Positions 36,266 to 47,744 of a DNA stretch of 64,000 nt are shown one piece after another. The stretch is from Antedon mediterranea (Eukaryota > Echinodermata > Crinoidea > Comatulida > Antedonidae), in NCBI RefSeq assembly GCF_964355755.1, contig NC_092670.1, positions 33,903,795-33,967,794 on the forward strand. Reading direction: 5' to 3'. A program made the position numbers and the translations under genes. The stretch's first letter is position 1. Each line of letters starts with the position of its first letter. The notes under the pieces are model-generated. The model ran no database searches and was not told where the DNA came from. It worked only from the letters and a program-made list of their open reading frames with translations.

Positions 36266-37819
36266 TAGAAGCATGCGTACGCCTCCTCTTAATATGAATG
36301 ACGATGATATAGTGAAAAGTCCACAAACACACATTTAAAATAATATATTTCAATTCAAGATTTATATAAAAAAAAACAGAAACCACCTAGAACACAATAT
36401 TGTGTAGGGCTTTTACAATTCATCGCAGGAAGAGACGAGACCTCTCCCTCTAGAACACACTAGAAAAATGTTAATAGAGTCGTTGCCTTCAAGAAATCTT
36501 GAGAGAGAGACTACATTATTCTACTGTAGGTTCTATGCTGGTTTCTCCCTTAACATTAGACCCCAGAGGAAATTTCTGTGGAGTAAATCCAGTAGTAGAT
36601 GTCTAGGTGTTTAGTTTATCTCGGTAAATATTGATTATTACCAATTTTAGACATATTTGTCTCAAATATGTTCCACTAAACCGATGTTAGTAGATTTTGA
36701 AAATAAAACATTCCAATAACTGCAGAATCAGAAAAAAAAAGTTTTAAAACTATTGCAATTTTTTTTGGGTCAATCCATAGATTGCCTGTACTAATATTCA
36801 AGTGTCAAACTTGTTTACGTAGCAAAAGTATAGAAGTATATGGAGTTTTCGGTTTGCGACACGACCGACGATGAACGTTAGGCCTACGTCATATTTATTC
36901 ACTGTGGGGATGATAGGTCTTAGGTTAACCTTAATCATTATAATAATACAGACGTCACAATAATTTATTCTCACTACAGATACTCAAATGTTCTCATTAT
37001 TACATTTAATGTTTGCAGCAGCAATTAACGGGCTATCACCCCCAACAACCATGCATTTTTTGCAACATTGACTGCTCATTATATCGACTAAACTATAATG
37101 AAATGAGGACAGATATACCTACAACACCTATTTTAGATTAATAATAGTCGTGGGTTTTACAGATAGAGCAAATTCACCATTCAGATGCAATTGTTATACA
37201 GTAATATAAACGTTTAAGTAAGTTAATCGAAATCAACACTTTTTCTAATGGTTGTAGAAGAAAGAAAGTGTTTAAAATGAAACGTAGTTGATAAGAACAT
37301 TTTAACAGTATGTTTAATGAGTTTCGAGTCAAGGGTAAACAAAAAACCACTACATTTCGGCGCTATTTTTTCAAACCTTGTACCCTATTGCTTTTGTTAA
37401 TGAAATTGAGTCAATATAATAATAATCCTATGTAAAAATCCCGAATGAAGACCAATATAAGGAGAAAACCAAGATAAGAAGAAAAGAAAAAATAAATAAA
37501 TAAATAAATAAAAAAGAAGAAAAGAAAAAAAGAAGAAGAAAAGAAAATGAAATAGAAGAATAACAAGGAAAATAAAAAGGACGAAAAAAACGACGACGAC
37601 GACGACCCAGAACGTAAATTTTTAATGGCAATAATGTTTTTTTTATTGCTATAATATTGTACTGTGTTTTTTTGTGCTACCTTTTTTATATTTTTATATC
37701 ATGTAAATACAATTCTTTTAACATTTTCTGCTTTTTTATGTTTTTTTATTTGGTCGGTTGGTCGATCGGTCTAACTCAAATTTGAGCACGCGACTGCAAC
37801 CACGTATATGACCTTGTTG

Positions 37820-38350
37820 TTAAAGATGTAATGTCCCTTTAAATAATAAAAAAATATTTCGAAAAAAAGTGGGTCATTTTGAAGTATCATAATAGGTATT
37901 AACTTTCACCAAAAATTAGTTGAAAACAAAATAATTTAACCGAAATAGGCCTACGGATTTTTTTTTCTTCAAAAAATAACTTTGACTTCCAGTCAAAACA
38001 TATCTCATAATGTAACGCGCTTCTTGTTTCGCTACTCTGTATGCATAATCATAAAACTTCCTTGCGATTCGTGTGAAAACACCTTCTCAACCACGACGAG
38101 TTGTAAACAATCCTAATAATAGCATCATGCATAATGCTCGTGGTTTGAAATCTTTGTTTACTTTCGCTTGTGACGATTTTCCAGACAAAATGTAATCAAA
38201 TTAATTTACCTGTTAATTACGTAAACTTGTTGTTTTTGCCTTGAATTTTCGACTTAAAGTGAATAACTTTAATATTACTTTGATATGGCCTATATAAATT
38301 TAGAATATTTGTTTTCATTTTTTTGTGTTTTAATGGACAATACATCTTTA
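37820..38350. mobile_element. MITE, 'TTAAAGATGTATTGTCCCC' family (long copy)
   Basis: The left end TTAAAGATGTAATGTCCC and right end GGACAATACATCTTTA are inverse. It sits in the right arm only; the matching left-arm site lacks it. Non-coding, about 530 bp. Confidence 0.65.
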
Positions 38351-38374
38351 CTATATTGCTGCTTTTGTTAAAAT

Positions 38375-38560
38375 CTCATTGTGTTTTTTGCTGATGATTC
38401 CCTGATTTACCAACTAATTAATTCTGTGTGCGATGGAGTGGCATTACAAGATGATCTTGATCACCTTAATACATGGGCTGATAACCAAATGATTTTTAAT
38501 ACCAGCAAAACTAAATGTATGCATGCCACTCGAAAACGGGTATTTGCTAAGCTAGAGAAA
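38375..38560 (+). pseudogene. LINE reverse transcriptase fragment (FADD motif), mirror copy
   Basis: Reads FFADDSLIYQLINSVCDGVA, then LDHLNTWADNQMIFNTSKTK. It is the same L2/CR1-type fragment as 35225-35390, in inverse orientation within the other arm. The frame is open for 66 codons. No other part of the LINE is attached, so it was present before the arm was duplicated. Confidence 0.75.
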
Positions 38561-39239
38561 GTCGCATTTCATAACAAATAATTTCTTTAAATAAATAAAT
38601 AATACATAGAAATAGACAAAATGTAAATTTATTAAAAGTATGTATTAACGAAGTTGCATTAGGCTATGTTATTTCAAAAAGATTGTTACGTGACAAGAAT
38701 TTAACCTTTTATTGTACATCCTTAAGGCCAATTTACACAGACGAGCGGTATCGTTAAGCGGTAATTGTAAGCGGAAAACCGCGTGACTTGTCCAATTTAC
38801 ACAGCGCGCTGAATTCGCGAGCGGTGTGGCGAAAAGTAGGTGCTTGTAGGCCTCGAGGCTAATGCATGTTACAGTCACTGCTGGCATGGATGTGACTGAC
38901 TCAGTAGGCGCACACACAGGCCTAGGTTTTAAAGGGACTTGATGCCTAATAACGATTGATTGATTTAATTTATTCGGTTCATACATAAAATACATTTTAA
39001 AATGGTAAAAAACATACAAATACATCATTTTCAAAAATATACAACACCAGAAAAAATATCACAAAACAGAAGACGTCAAGCAAGGGAAACAGAACAAAAT
39101 CAACCAAAGATAATTAGATAAAGTTTCACATTTTCAGTGTAACTTATTTCCATCTAAGTCCTTACGTACATTTAACTGAGATAACATTTTAGACATCTTA
39201 AATTATAGTTAATTTAAAAATATAATAAACACAATTATG

Positions 39240-39594
39240 TTAAAGATGTATTGTCCCCCAAAATCATGAAAAATAAAGATTTTTAAAATCGGACTTTGAA
39301 TAGGCCATTTTGCAGTTTTAATGAAGTTGTTCACATCCATAAGAAAAAAAAACAGGGGAAAAAAATTATTTCACCTATAAAAAGACAAAATAAACAGTTA
39401 AATTACTCAAAAACTCATTGTCTTCCAGACAATTTGACCATTTTTTTGCTTTAAATTACATTTTTCTCAGGTAAATAAATTTTTTTCAGACCCAATTTTT
39501 TGTGAGAGTGAATAACTATTATGTGACATTAAAATAACATATTCAACAAAAAAAATTAAAAAAATATTTGTTTAGGGGGACTATATATCTTTAA
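39240..39594. mobile_element. MITE, 'TTAAAGATGTATTGTCCCC' family, nested in LINE 1
   Basis: The left end TTAAAGATGTATTGTCCCCC and right end GGGGGACTATATATCTTTAA are inverse. It is the youngest layer here: MITE in LINE in inverted-repeat arm in intron 1. Confidence 0.75.
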
Positions 39595-39628
39595 GCAAAA
39601 AATACATATATGAACATTTTGATAAATC

Positions 39629-40140
39629 TTACATCGCATTCTTAAAGTATTCTTTGACTTTGTGTTTAAAAAGCTTAGTATAGGTTGTGGGTTTAATGCA
39701 TACAATCTGGAAGAGAATTTTTGTTATTCCGTTATAATAGAAGCTGGTTTGTCCAACATCATTTAGGCGAGGAATTTGAAAGTTATGTTTTCTGGATCTG
39801 GTTTCATGTTTATGGGCGGTACTTAATTTGACAAAATGAGTATACATATGGAATGGACGTTTCATAATATAGTTTATGTACATGTACAAGTTGTAACAAT
39901 TTTACTCTGTTTGTAACATTCAAATAGCCAACAGTATTTAGTTCATATTCACCAACGTGTGATCGATTACCTCTTTCTAAAATAAATCTTACAGCTTTAT
40001 TTTGTGCTGTTTGTAATTAAATTGTGCCTTAGTAAGTCCATCAAACCATGACGTGGATCCCTAATCGTGGTAACTTTGGATGAGAGCGTTACCGAGAATT
40101 TTTCTAGTATGATTATTTAAGCATTTTAAATTACGGTAAA
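39629..40140 (-). pseudogene. LINE 1 reverse transcriptase C-terminal region
   Basis: Reads HETRSRKHNFQIPRLNDVGQ, then TSFYYNGITK, then KLFKHKVKEYFKNA. This is the usual end of CR1/L2 polyproteins (H..TR.....P.....G..SFYY.G......LP...F...LK..L). Upstream minus-strand sequence to about 40140 continues it in other frames, so frameshifts are present. Confidence 0.7.
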
Positions 40141-40168
40141 GAAATTTTAACTTAGAGTTGATTTTTTT

Positions 40169-40492
40169 TTAATTGTGCTTTGCGCCATTTAAGAAACCGG
40201 AGCTAGGCTGGTTGAAATTTATATCGAAGTCACCCAATAGGTATAACTCGCAGTCGGACCTCAGAAGAGAAAAAATATTTTCTAATTTTTCCAAGAATTT
40301 ACTATCCTCAGGAGGTCTGTAAATACTTCCGATAGTGATTGGTTTAGATTTTGGAAGGAGAATATCAACCAGCATAGCTTCGGTATCATCAGACACATCG
40401 TTTCTACAATTAAATGCAAAGTCTTCTTTCACATAATAAGCATACTCCTCCACCATGTCTATTTCTGTCCTTTCGCTGTATTGTGTATCCAT
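40169..40492 (-). pseudogene. LINE 1 endonuclease domain fragment
   Basis: Reads KPITIGSIYRPPEDSKFLEK and CELYLLGDFDINF. These are the APE-type endonuclease motifs 'YRPP' and 'GDFN' of non-LTR retrotransposons (here GDFD). The N-terminal half of the endonuclease is diverged. It is cut at about 40165 by the internal deletion. Confidence 0.75.
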
Positions 40493-40734
40493 CTATATTC
40501 ACCTTTGGATCCAAAATAGTTTCATGAAGCCACGTTTCCGTTTCAAATGTTCATGTACAAAATGTAGGCCCTTACATTTAATGCAATCAAAATTCTCGGT
40601 TTTCGCGTTCGAAGGAACGGGTCGTTTAATTCCAAGCCTCCTGTATCATGTGCTTGTACATCTTCTGGACGCAAATTGCGAAAAGGAAGCTGCGTTTGTA
40701 GGCAGTTTGTTTAACATCTACAATAGTATGTGGT

Positions 40735-40995
40735 TCAGCACATATTGCAAACAGCTATTTTACTTCTTTTATTGAAGCCTTTTTTGCATTTTAGACATTT
40801 AGTTACGTTGTTTGGTCTTGGGTTTAGAGATACATCACCGGATATTATGATTAGCAAACTCAGAGTAATGGGATGTTCCGAGTTGATTATCTTGGCTACC
40901 AAGTATCTTGAGGCACTTGAACCAAATAACATATCAATAGGTGCGATTGGTGAATAAGGTTGTCTCGTTGTAGGCCTATATGTGCCTGAATACAC
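40735..40995 (-). pseudogene. LINE 1 N-terminal segment with 2A-like motif and Cys-pairs
   Basis: Hydrophobic ITLSLLIIISG is followed by DVSLNPRP (40813-40836) and then C-x2-C and C-x2-C pairs of a PHD-like finger. Related LINEs of echinoderms carry an N-terminal 2A translational-skip motif (D-V-E-x-N-P-G-P). Here Glu is Ser and the essential Gly is Arg, so skipping is unlikely. Confidence 0.65.
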
Positions 40996-41857
40996 CAGTC
41001 ATCGTGAAGCCGAGGAACAATAACCGGAGAGATGCAATTAACTCCAAGGAGAGGCGATTGGAGGTCGTTGACGTGATCTTGATTTTTTTTTTTTTTTTCT
41101 TTGACCGCTAGCTTTAACAAGTTGTTTTTACTTTGATAGCTAAATTGCTTATATCATACATCAAGTTAGTTAGACGATTAAAGAATGAAATATCGAAACC
41201 GGGAGAACGAACCAGAAGTTAACAGCCAGGACTATTTCGAAAGCTAGCCTAGACCGTCCAACCCACACTCGATCCACCACAAAGGCATGCACGACCCTAC
41301 GAAGAATGGCACTTCTCTATTTGCATGCACTATTTTGTAGACTATTGATTTTTAACCACGAAATTGATAATGAAAATTATATCGTTGTGATGCATGTGTA
41401 GATGATTTCATATTCTTTCAAAGACAAAAGATATTTAAATGAGGCAGGTGACACTCCACTCCGGTATTTGGTGGCGTTTACGGCAAAGAAATTAACGTTC
41501 TGGGTAAACTCAAGTACTCAAAATATCAGATTAGAGCATGTAGAGCACGTCACGATCAAAAAGCACGTCCACAAAAAAACTAACCTCAAACGGGAATCAT
41601 CTTGCAACGTAGCACATCAAAATCCAAAAACAAAATTTCACAGTTCACCAATTTACAAATGCGAATCAGATTGCCGAATTACATTTAAATATCTTTTGTC
41701 TTTGGAATTTTCTGTGCAATACCACACAGCATGTTTCATATTACACTGTCGTACATTTTATGCATCATAATAAGATAATCACGACTCAATAGCCTGTTCG
41801 AGCAACGTCCTAAATATATATTTTCTTTTTACTATCCTTATACAAACAATCACGCAC

Positions 41858-43795
41858 ATCATCATCATCATCATCAGTCGGCTGCGGAGCAGGCGACTAC
41901 AAGCTTTCTCCAGCCACAACGGTCCTTGGCTAACTCTGACAGCTTATCAGTTGTAATCATACCTCCTTCATCCCCTAAAAGCTGTTGGATGTATCTCAGA
42001 AAGTTGGTTTTCTGCCTTCCTCGTTTTCTTTTCTCATGTTGAGGAACATACAGAGCGTACTCTTTGCATGGTTCGTCATCAGGCATTCGAAGCGCGTGGC
42101 CCAGGAACTTTAATTGACGGGATCTAATATTTTCCACTAGCGGTCTGGTCTTGGTTAGGTCATAGATAGAAGCATTTGGCACCCTATCTGTTCTCTTGAT
42201 ATTTAGCATGATTCTATAGCATGAAGTGCAAAGGCGTTGATTTCACTTTCCATCACCTTAGAGAGGACCCAAGACTCGCAGCCATACACAAAGACAGTAA
42301 CACAGGCTGTATTGTACAGCTTTACTTTGGTGGAGATTGGGATGTTAAAACATCTCCACAAATGTTCTAGCTTCAAAACTGCTATCCAGGCAAGAACATT
42401 TCTTCTTTTAAAATCCCCACTGCTAGATGCCATCATGGAGCCGAGGTATTTGAAGTTGGTTGCATGGTTGATTGCATTTCCATAAACTTCAAGTGGGGGC
42501 TGTGAACAGCAGTTGAATACCATATACTCAGTTTTAGGGGCACTAATGATAAGCCCTAGGTCAGCGGCAGCATTAGCAGTTCTGGTTAGCTGTGATTGGG
42601 CACGAGGTATTGAAGACTCAAGCAGGGCGATGTCATCTGCAAAGTCTAAATCATTTAAGACTTTCGACAGAGTTGTAGGCTCGACAATTTCGCAGGGAGT
42701 TTACCCACTTGAAGTTTATAAGGATGTGATGGAGCTGATGTTTTGATCCTGCTGGGTGAGTTCAAGTCCATTGCCTCCCACGTGGATGGGGAAATCTTGA
42801 CTGTGCAGAACAAAGTTTGTTTTCTACACACAGCTTTACCAGTCTCTTACCGTTATCGTTAGTCTCGTCATGATAACAGCATCTCCCAACAACATCAGGA
42901 TGTGTAAGATGGCTGTCAGCACCAATAATCTGGCGTTGAAGTCGCCAATAACAAGGTTGATGTTATGTCTCTTGACTTGCTCCAGATGTTCTGCAAGGGA
43001 AACATAGAAGTCTTCCTTTGTTGATGAAGGCCACATTCAGTAGGAGCATACACAAAAGTTATGCAAAGCTGGGGATTTCCATTGAAGGTGACGTAAAAAG
43101 TTCTTTCTGATGCTTTCAATCTTCTTGATGCACTTGTAGATTAATTTGGACATGACAAGACCAACACCACCTATTCTCAGGCTAGTTGCAGATCATCCAT
43201 AAACAAATACATAATTTCTATCATCTGACCAGTGTTCTTCTGTTTGGCTGGTGGTAATGAGTCTGTGTTCCTGAATGCCGATAATGTCGATACCAGCATC
43301 TGCGCAGCCGGTAAAGAGCTGATGCAGTTTCCCAGTCTGGTACAGTGTACGTACGTTATATTTTGAGATCACAAGGGGTTTGAAGGCAGACAAGCGACAA
43401 TAATCAGGACCAGTAGTTTGTGATGGTGTGCCGAGTTCCCGTTGGCCCGTCATGAAGTTAATAGTAGACTGCCGCCCAGCTGCTTTCCATTGTTTTCGGA
43501 TTCTTCTTGTAGTTTTCGTAGTCAACATAAGTTTGCTAGGAATTGTTTTCTCCGGTCCTAGCAGTCTTTACGGGGAACTGGCCCTGTACGACTTATTTCC
43601 GGAGCTCATACTACCATAGGCCTGAAGAGCCTGGAGCCTGCCTGACTTGGTTAAACCTACTAGGGACAAGGTCCCCGCCAGTTTAGCTTTCGGACTTGAT
43701 GACAACTAGACCTTTGGTAGTATTGTAGCTGATACAGGTTGTATCGGAATACAGCTTGACCGATAGCAGTCCAGATGTTTTGACTGACCTGACAC
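41858..43795 (-). mobile_element. LINE 2 (RTE-like), internally deleted
   Basis: A minus-strand non-LTR element with a (GAT)n 3' tail, flanked by a perfect 8-bp duplication TCACGCAC (41850-41857 and 43796-43803). It encodes an endonuclease N-terminal part (KYNVRTLYQTGKLHQ, GIDIIGIQEHR at 43195-43420; FVYAPTE, NLVIGDFNA at 42840-43100). It also encodes the end of a reverse transcriptase (FKYLGSMMASS, LYNTACVTVFVYGCESWVLS; ending RCGWRKLVVACSAAD at 41874). Several frameshifts are present and the middle of the RT is missing. The family is often mis-annotated as 'craniofacial development protein 2'. Confidence 0.88.
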
Positions 43796-43803
43796 TCACG
43801 CAC

Positions 43804-44125
43804 AAAAAGTTGTTGATAGATGACGTCATTTCAATATGTCGTCTTTGGTTGATCAGAATTCCTAATTACCGCGCGGTATTTTTACAAAATCGAATCTGTT
43901 TTATTTATTTATGTAAAAGATTGCAGAATATGTTATTAAATTTTTTAGTCCTTTAGTTTTTATCATATTTTGTATAGTTTTCGATTGTATCTAGACATTT
44001 TATGATACACACCCTTTAAACCTTCAATTTAGGTGAAGCCTTTTGTTAATAAAAAAAATCCTCAGAAATGTAGGGCCTAATATGAATAATGGAATTCGAC
44101 AGCTCTACTTTTCATTTTGACAGAA
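43804..44125. repeat. Right arm of the large inverted repeat, outer part
   Basis: Collinear inverse of 34540-34700. Landmarks are 'ctagacattttatgataca', 'tgtagggcctaatatgaat' and 'ggaattcgacagctctactt'. It shows that the arm was continuous before LINE 1 and LINE 2 entered. Confidence 0.75.
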
Positions 44126-44835
44126 GAAATCCTAACAATTTAAATAAATAGCAATAATGAAGTTGTACCTAAGGATTTTGCAGCCAGTGTAAATATGTTT
44201 TAATAACTGTAATAGTGTTTGCGCCATCACACTCGCACGCCCTCGTATGTACGTTGTTGTTGTTGCAGTGCACCACCTTGCGTCCTATCGAGCGACATTG
44301 TGGTTGGTTGTGTTGTGTTAGTTGGTTCCAGTAGGCCTAGTGTCGATTGATAGTACTTTCGTTTAATTAATCTTCTTCTCCAAAATTAATTAATTAATTA
44401 ATAAACATGAAGTTGATTAGTCTTTATTGCCGTGGTGGCAGCGCATTACCCACTACCGCGAAATCGCTTCAATAAACAGAAGACAGAGACTCTTCACAGG
44501 CCCGTAGCCAGGGGGAGTTTTATGGTTCGGGCGAACCCTCCCCCCCCCCTTTACAGCGAACCCCCCTTGAACTACAGCGAACCCCCAAACCTCCCAATCC
44601 CCTGAATGCCACTAATGGTACCTTCTTGCTGTATGAGCCTACGTCGTCACTCAATATGATACTTTTTACAACTTTATAATTTCAAAGATATACTAAAATT
44701 AAGTCAAAATCAGTGACTGGTGTTATGTAGGCTACATCAGCGGACGTATTGCGTTGAAACGTTTTCATATCGTCGTTGCGCACGTCATTCATTGAAAAAC
44801 GTTTTTGAATAAAGGGATTAAAAAAAATAATAAAT

Positions 44836-44894
44836 ATGAAACGTCGACGTCGAATAACAGATTTTTTTACGAAAAAAAGAGTTAACAATACGAA
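44836..44894 (+). pseudogene. hAT transposase exon 1
   Basis: Start ATG 44836: MKRRRRITDFFTKKRVNNT, then donor AA|GTAAGT in phase 2. Short basic N termini with an 'I-x-x-FF' core are typical of this transposase group. The core resembles a PCNA-interacting PIP box, though the usual Gln is absent. It joins at 45217 to give AAC (Asn) and an open frame. Confidence 0.65.
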
Positions 44895-45216
44895 GTAAGT
44901 ATATAAAATTAGTATTAGTTGCATCAATTGATTGTAATTAAATACAAGTTACGTAGGCCTACTTCTCTAGCTTCCTAGACTAATATAGGAGGTAGCTATA
45001 CTGGGATAGATTCCGCACAAAATGACGCACAGCCGCCGGAAGTTCTTACGGTGGTACCATGGTATATTTGGTAGAGCTGACATTGTTTGACAAGGAGTAT
45101 GTTTAGGGTGTAATAATTAATAAGTAATATTTTATTATACTTTTATTTTTGGAGGATTAAATATATTATTACTATTATATATCATAATATTGTTTATTTA
45201 ATTATTATTATACCAG

Positions 45217-46673
45217 CGAAAATGATGATGAGACTCACAACCCAGAAGTAAAATTACCGGCAAGAGAAGAAAAGGTGGAGCAACAAGACAGGGATAATTT
45301 TGGAGAAGAAGAGGTGGAGAAACAAGACAGGGATGATTTTGGAGAAGAAGAGGTGGAGCAACAAAACAGAGATGATTTTGGAGAAGAGGTTGAGCTACAA
45401 GACAGGGATGATTTTGGAGAAGAAGAGGTGGAGCAACAAGACAGGGATGATTTTGGAGAAGAAGAGGTGGAGCAACAAGACGGGGATGATTTTGGTGAAG
45501 AGGTGGAGCTACAAGACAGGGATGATTTTGGAGAAGAAGAGGTGGAGCAACAAGACAGGGATGATTTTGGAGAAGAAGAGGTGGAGAAACAAGACAGGGA
45601 TGATTTTGGAGAAGAAGAGGTGGAGAAACAAGACAGGGATGATTTTGGAGAAGAAGAGGTGGAGCAACAAAACAGAGATGATTTTGGAGAAGAGGTGGAG
45701 AAACAAGACAGGGATGATTTTGGAGAAGAAGAGGTGGAACAACAAAACAGAGATGATTTTGGAGAAGAGGTGGAGCTACAAGACAGGGATGATTTTGGAG
45801 AAGAAGAGGTGGAGCAACAAGACAGGGATGATTTTGGTGAAGAGGTGGAGCTACAAGAAAGGGATGATTTTGGAGAAGAAGAGGTGGAGAAACAAGACAG
45901 GGATGATTTTGGAGAAGAAGAGGTGGAGCTACAAGACAGGGATGATTTTGGAGAAGAAGAGGTGGAGCAACAAGACAGGGATGATTTTGGAGAAAAAGAG
46001 GTAGAGCAACAAGAAAGGGATGATTTTGGAGAAGAAAGATCAGAGAACGAGGCTGAAGAAGGACGCGCAGCAGCATTAGAAGAAGACATAGTTCTGATCA
46101 ATGATATCGGACATGCAATTGACAGTGCCATGAACGCAGAAGAGGTCACGGCAAAGGTGAACGGTTTCAGCCATGCCCAAAGGTTGCATCTTTGTTTAAA
46201 TCACTTCAAGCCTCCTGCCAATTTCAGGTTTCCTGTATCTTACATGAATGGATACCGTAGACGATTTCAACCAACATGGCTTAACAAATATCCTAATTGG
46301 CTGGTTTATAGTCCTAAACTCGATGGGTTATTCTGTTTACCTTGTAGTTTATTTTGCACTGAAAGAGATTCTAAGGGACAACTGGTGAACTTTCGGTTTA
46401 GCAAATGCGTTAAAACCTCAGACATACTTAATGGCAAAAATGGATATATTCACAAGAAATATCATAATGATTCTGTGGCTACCATGTCAACTTTCATCCG
46501 GAGTAGCAAAAGCCCTCAAACAACCTTACCATGTCGCTTTAATGATACAGTAGCAGAGACCATTAGAGTTAACCGCAAAATCTTATTAAGAATTATTCAA
46601 GCTGTGCTGTTTTGTGCTCGTCAGTGTATTCCACTGCGTGGAGACTGTGAGCATCAAAGCTCTGGAAATCCGG
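45217..46673 (+). pseudogene. hAT transposase exon 2: acidic repeats and TTF-type zinc finger
   Basis: The acceptor TTATACCAG opens NDDETHNPEVKLPAREE, then 20 tandem 12-13-residue units of the form EEEVEQQDRDDFG (45275-46035), then a linker. The TTF-type zinc-finger region follows (RRFQPTWLNKYPNWLVYSP, GLFCLPCSLF), then the start of DUF4371 (KYHNDSVATMSTFIRS). The exon ends at CCGG|GTAATG, phase 1. The acidic repeat is not part of the usual hAT domain plan. The frame is unbroken throughout this exon. Confidence 0.85.
45275..46035 (+). repeat. Coding minisatellite, 36/39-bp units
   Basis: Twenty units of about 'gaggtggagcaacaagacag' plus 'ggatgattttggagaagaa', with 36-bp and 39-bp variants (EEVE versus EEEVE). 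Position 1 of the motif varies Q/K/L, and D/N/E vary at the third. All length changes keep the frame. Several other frames on both strands also stay open through the array, giving spurious long open frames. Confidence 0.95.
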
Positions 46674-46843
46674 GTAATGATGGATAAATGTGTTTTCAAA
46701 TTTGATTAAAACATATATTGACATGAACAAAAATTAAGTAAAGATTAGGCCTTCTCGCATTGATTAAAAACTAAAATTTGAAATGCCTTAATTATTAATT
46801 TGCACGTACTATGATTGATTTTTATTTTGATAATTTTGAATAG

Positions 46844-47010
46844 GAAATGTCATTGCATTTCTTCGAGAACTTGCAAAAACAGACCCACTGCTAAAGAAAC
46901 ATTTAGAAATGCCACTAAGAAAGAATGCAACATACATGTCGCCCATGTCGCAGAATGAACTGATAAACATTATCGGATTCAAACAGATTAGAGAAAACAT
47001 TCTTGAAGAG
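46844..47010 (+). pseudogene. hAT transposase exon 3
   Basis: Acceptor GAATAG, then GNVIAFLRELAKTDPLLKKH, LEMPLRKNATYMSPMSQNEL and GFKQIRENILEE before GTAAGA. It runs phase 1 to phase 0. This is the DUF4371 helix region just before the catalytic domain. Intact. Confidence 0.8.
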
Positions 47011-47211
47011 GTAAGATATTATGAAAAATAATAGTAATGTTGATGAATAATTGATAAGTGCTAAAGAAAAATGATTGTTTTTTAACATACTGTATGTATC
47101 GTCACAATTAGTTTTTCCTTCCCCAATTAGAATATAAGATGATGTTTCATTGATACAGCTAATTCAACAAAAACATTTTTGTAGTCATCGATGTTTCTTT
47201 AACATTTTCAG

Positions 47212-47658
47212 GTGCGTCAGAGTGGCATATTCACAATCATGGCAGACGAAGTGTCCTCCCATAATGTAGAACAGTTGGCATTATGTGTTCGCTTCGTAGA
47301 CATTGACAAACAAATCAGAGAAGAATTTCTGGCCTTCCACCCGCTGCAAGACACCAGCGGTGCATCTATTGCAAACACTATCAAGGACATGATAGCGTCA
47401 TTAGGATTACAAATTACCAATTTACGAGGACAGGGCTACGATGGGGCGGCTGCGATGTCCAGTGATCGAGTTGGAGTTCAAGCACGTTTAAAGCAGGATG
47501 CTCCACTTGCGACCTTTACTCATTGTGCAGGACACTGTCTGAATTTGGTTGTTGCGAAGGCATGTTCGGTTGTAGCATAACGAAACATGCTTGACACATT
47601 AAAAGAGTGCTGCCTCTTTTTTAACTATAGTCCAAAGAGAGAAGGTCTGCTCAAAGAG
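47212..47658 (+). pseudogene. hAT transposase exon 4: RNase H-like catalytic core
   Basis: Reads VRQSGIFTIMADEVSSHNVE (first catalytic Asp in ADE), GQGYDGAAAMSS (second Asp in YDGA), FTHCAGHCLNLVVAKAC, then an in-frame TAA at 47578-47580, then RNMLDTLKECCLFF and KREGLLKE before GTAATC. The stop lies in the middle of the conserved core, so the transposase cannot be made whole from this copy. Confidence 0.85.
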
Positions 47659-47744
47659 GTAATCGTACCATTGATTTGAATTTTTCCTCCATGATTGTAC
47701 TATCATGTCATCATTGTCTTAATCTAATTATTTTATACATACAG

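Larger units (their letters stand above)
36910..38954. repeat. Right arm of the large inverted repeat, first part
   Basis: Inverse of 34840-36265 (see left arm). It is longer because a MITE (37820-38350) is inserted. At 38954 the arm is cut by LINE 1 and continues at 41804. Confidence 0.85.
38955..41803 (-). mobile_element. LINE 1 (CR1/L2-type), internally deleted
   Basis: A minus-strand non-LTR element. Its 3' tail is AATC-repeat (38955 side), and it is flanked by a 4-bp AACG duplication (38951-38954 and 41804-41807). The interrupted arm resumes exactly at that point, which confirms the boundaries. From 5' to 3' it holds a zinc-finger/2A-like N terminus, an endonuclease piece and the C-terminal end of the reverse transcriptase. 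The RT core is missing. A MITE (39240-39594) is nested in it. 41000-41803 is a 5' region with no recognised protein. Confidence 0.85.

Noticed and set aside
45198-46149. Long minus-strand open frames (292 and 304 codons) and a 234-codon plus frame in the repeat
   Set aside because: They are shadows of the coding minisatellite; the EEEVE-frame alone continues into recognisable hAT domains.
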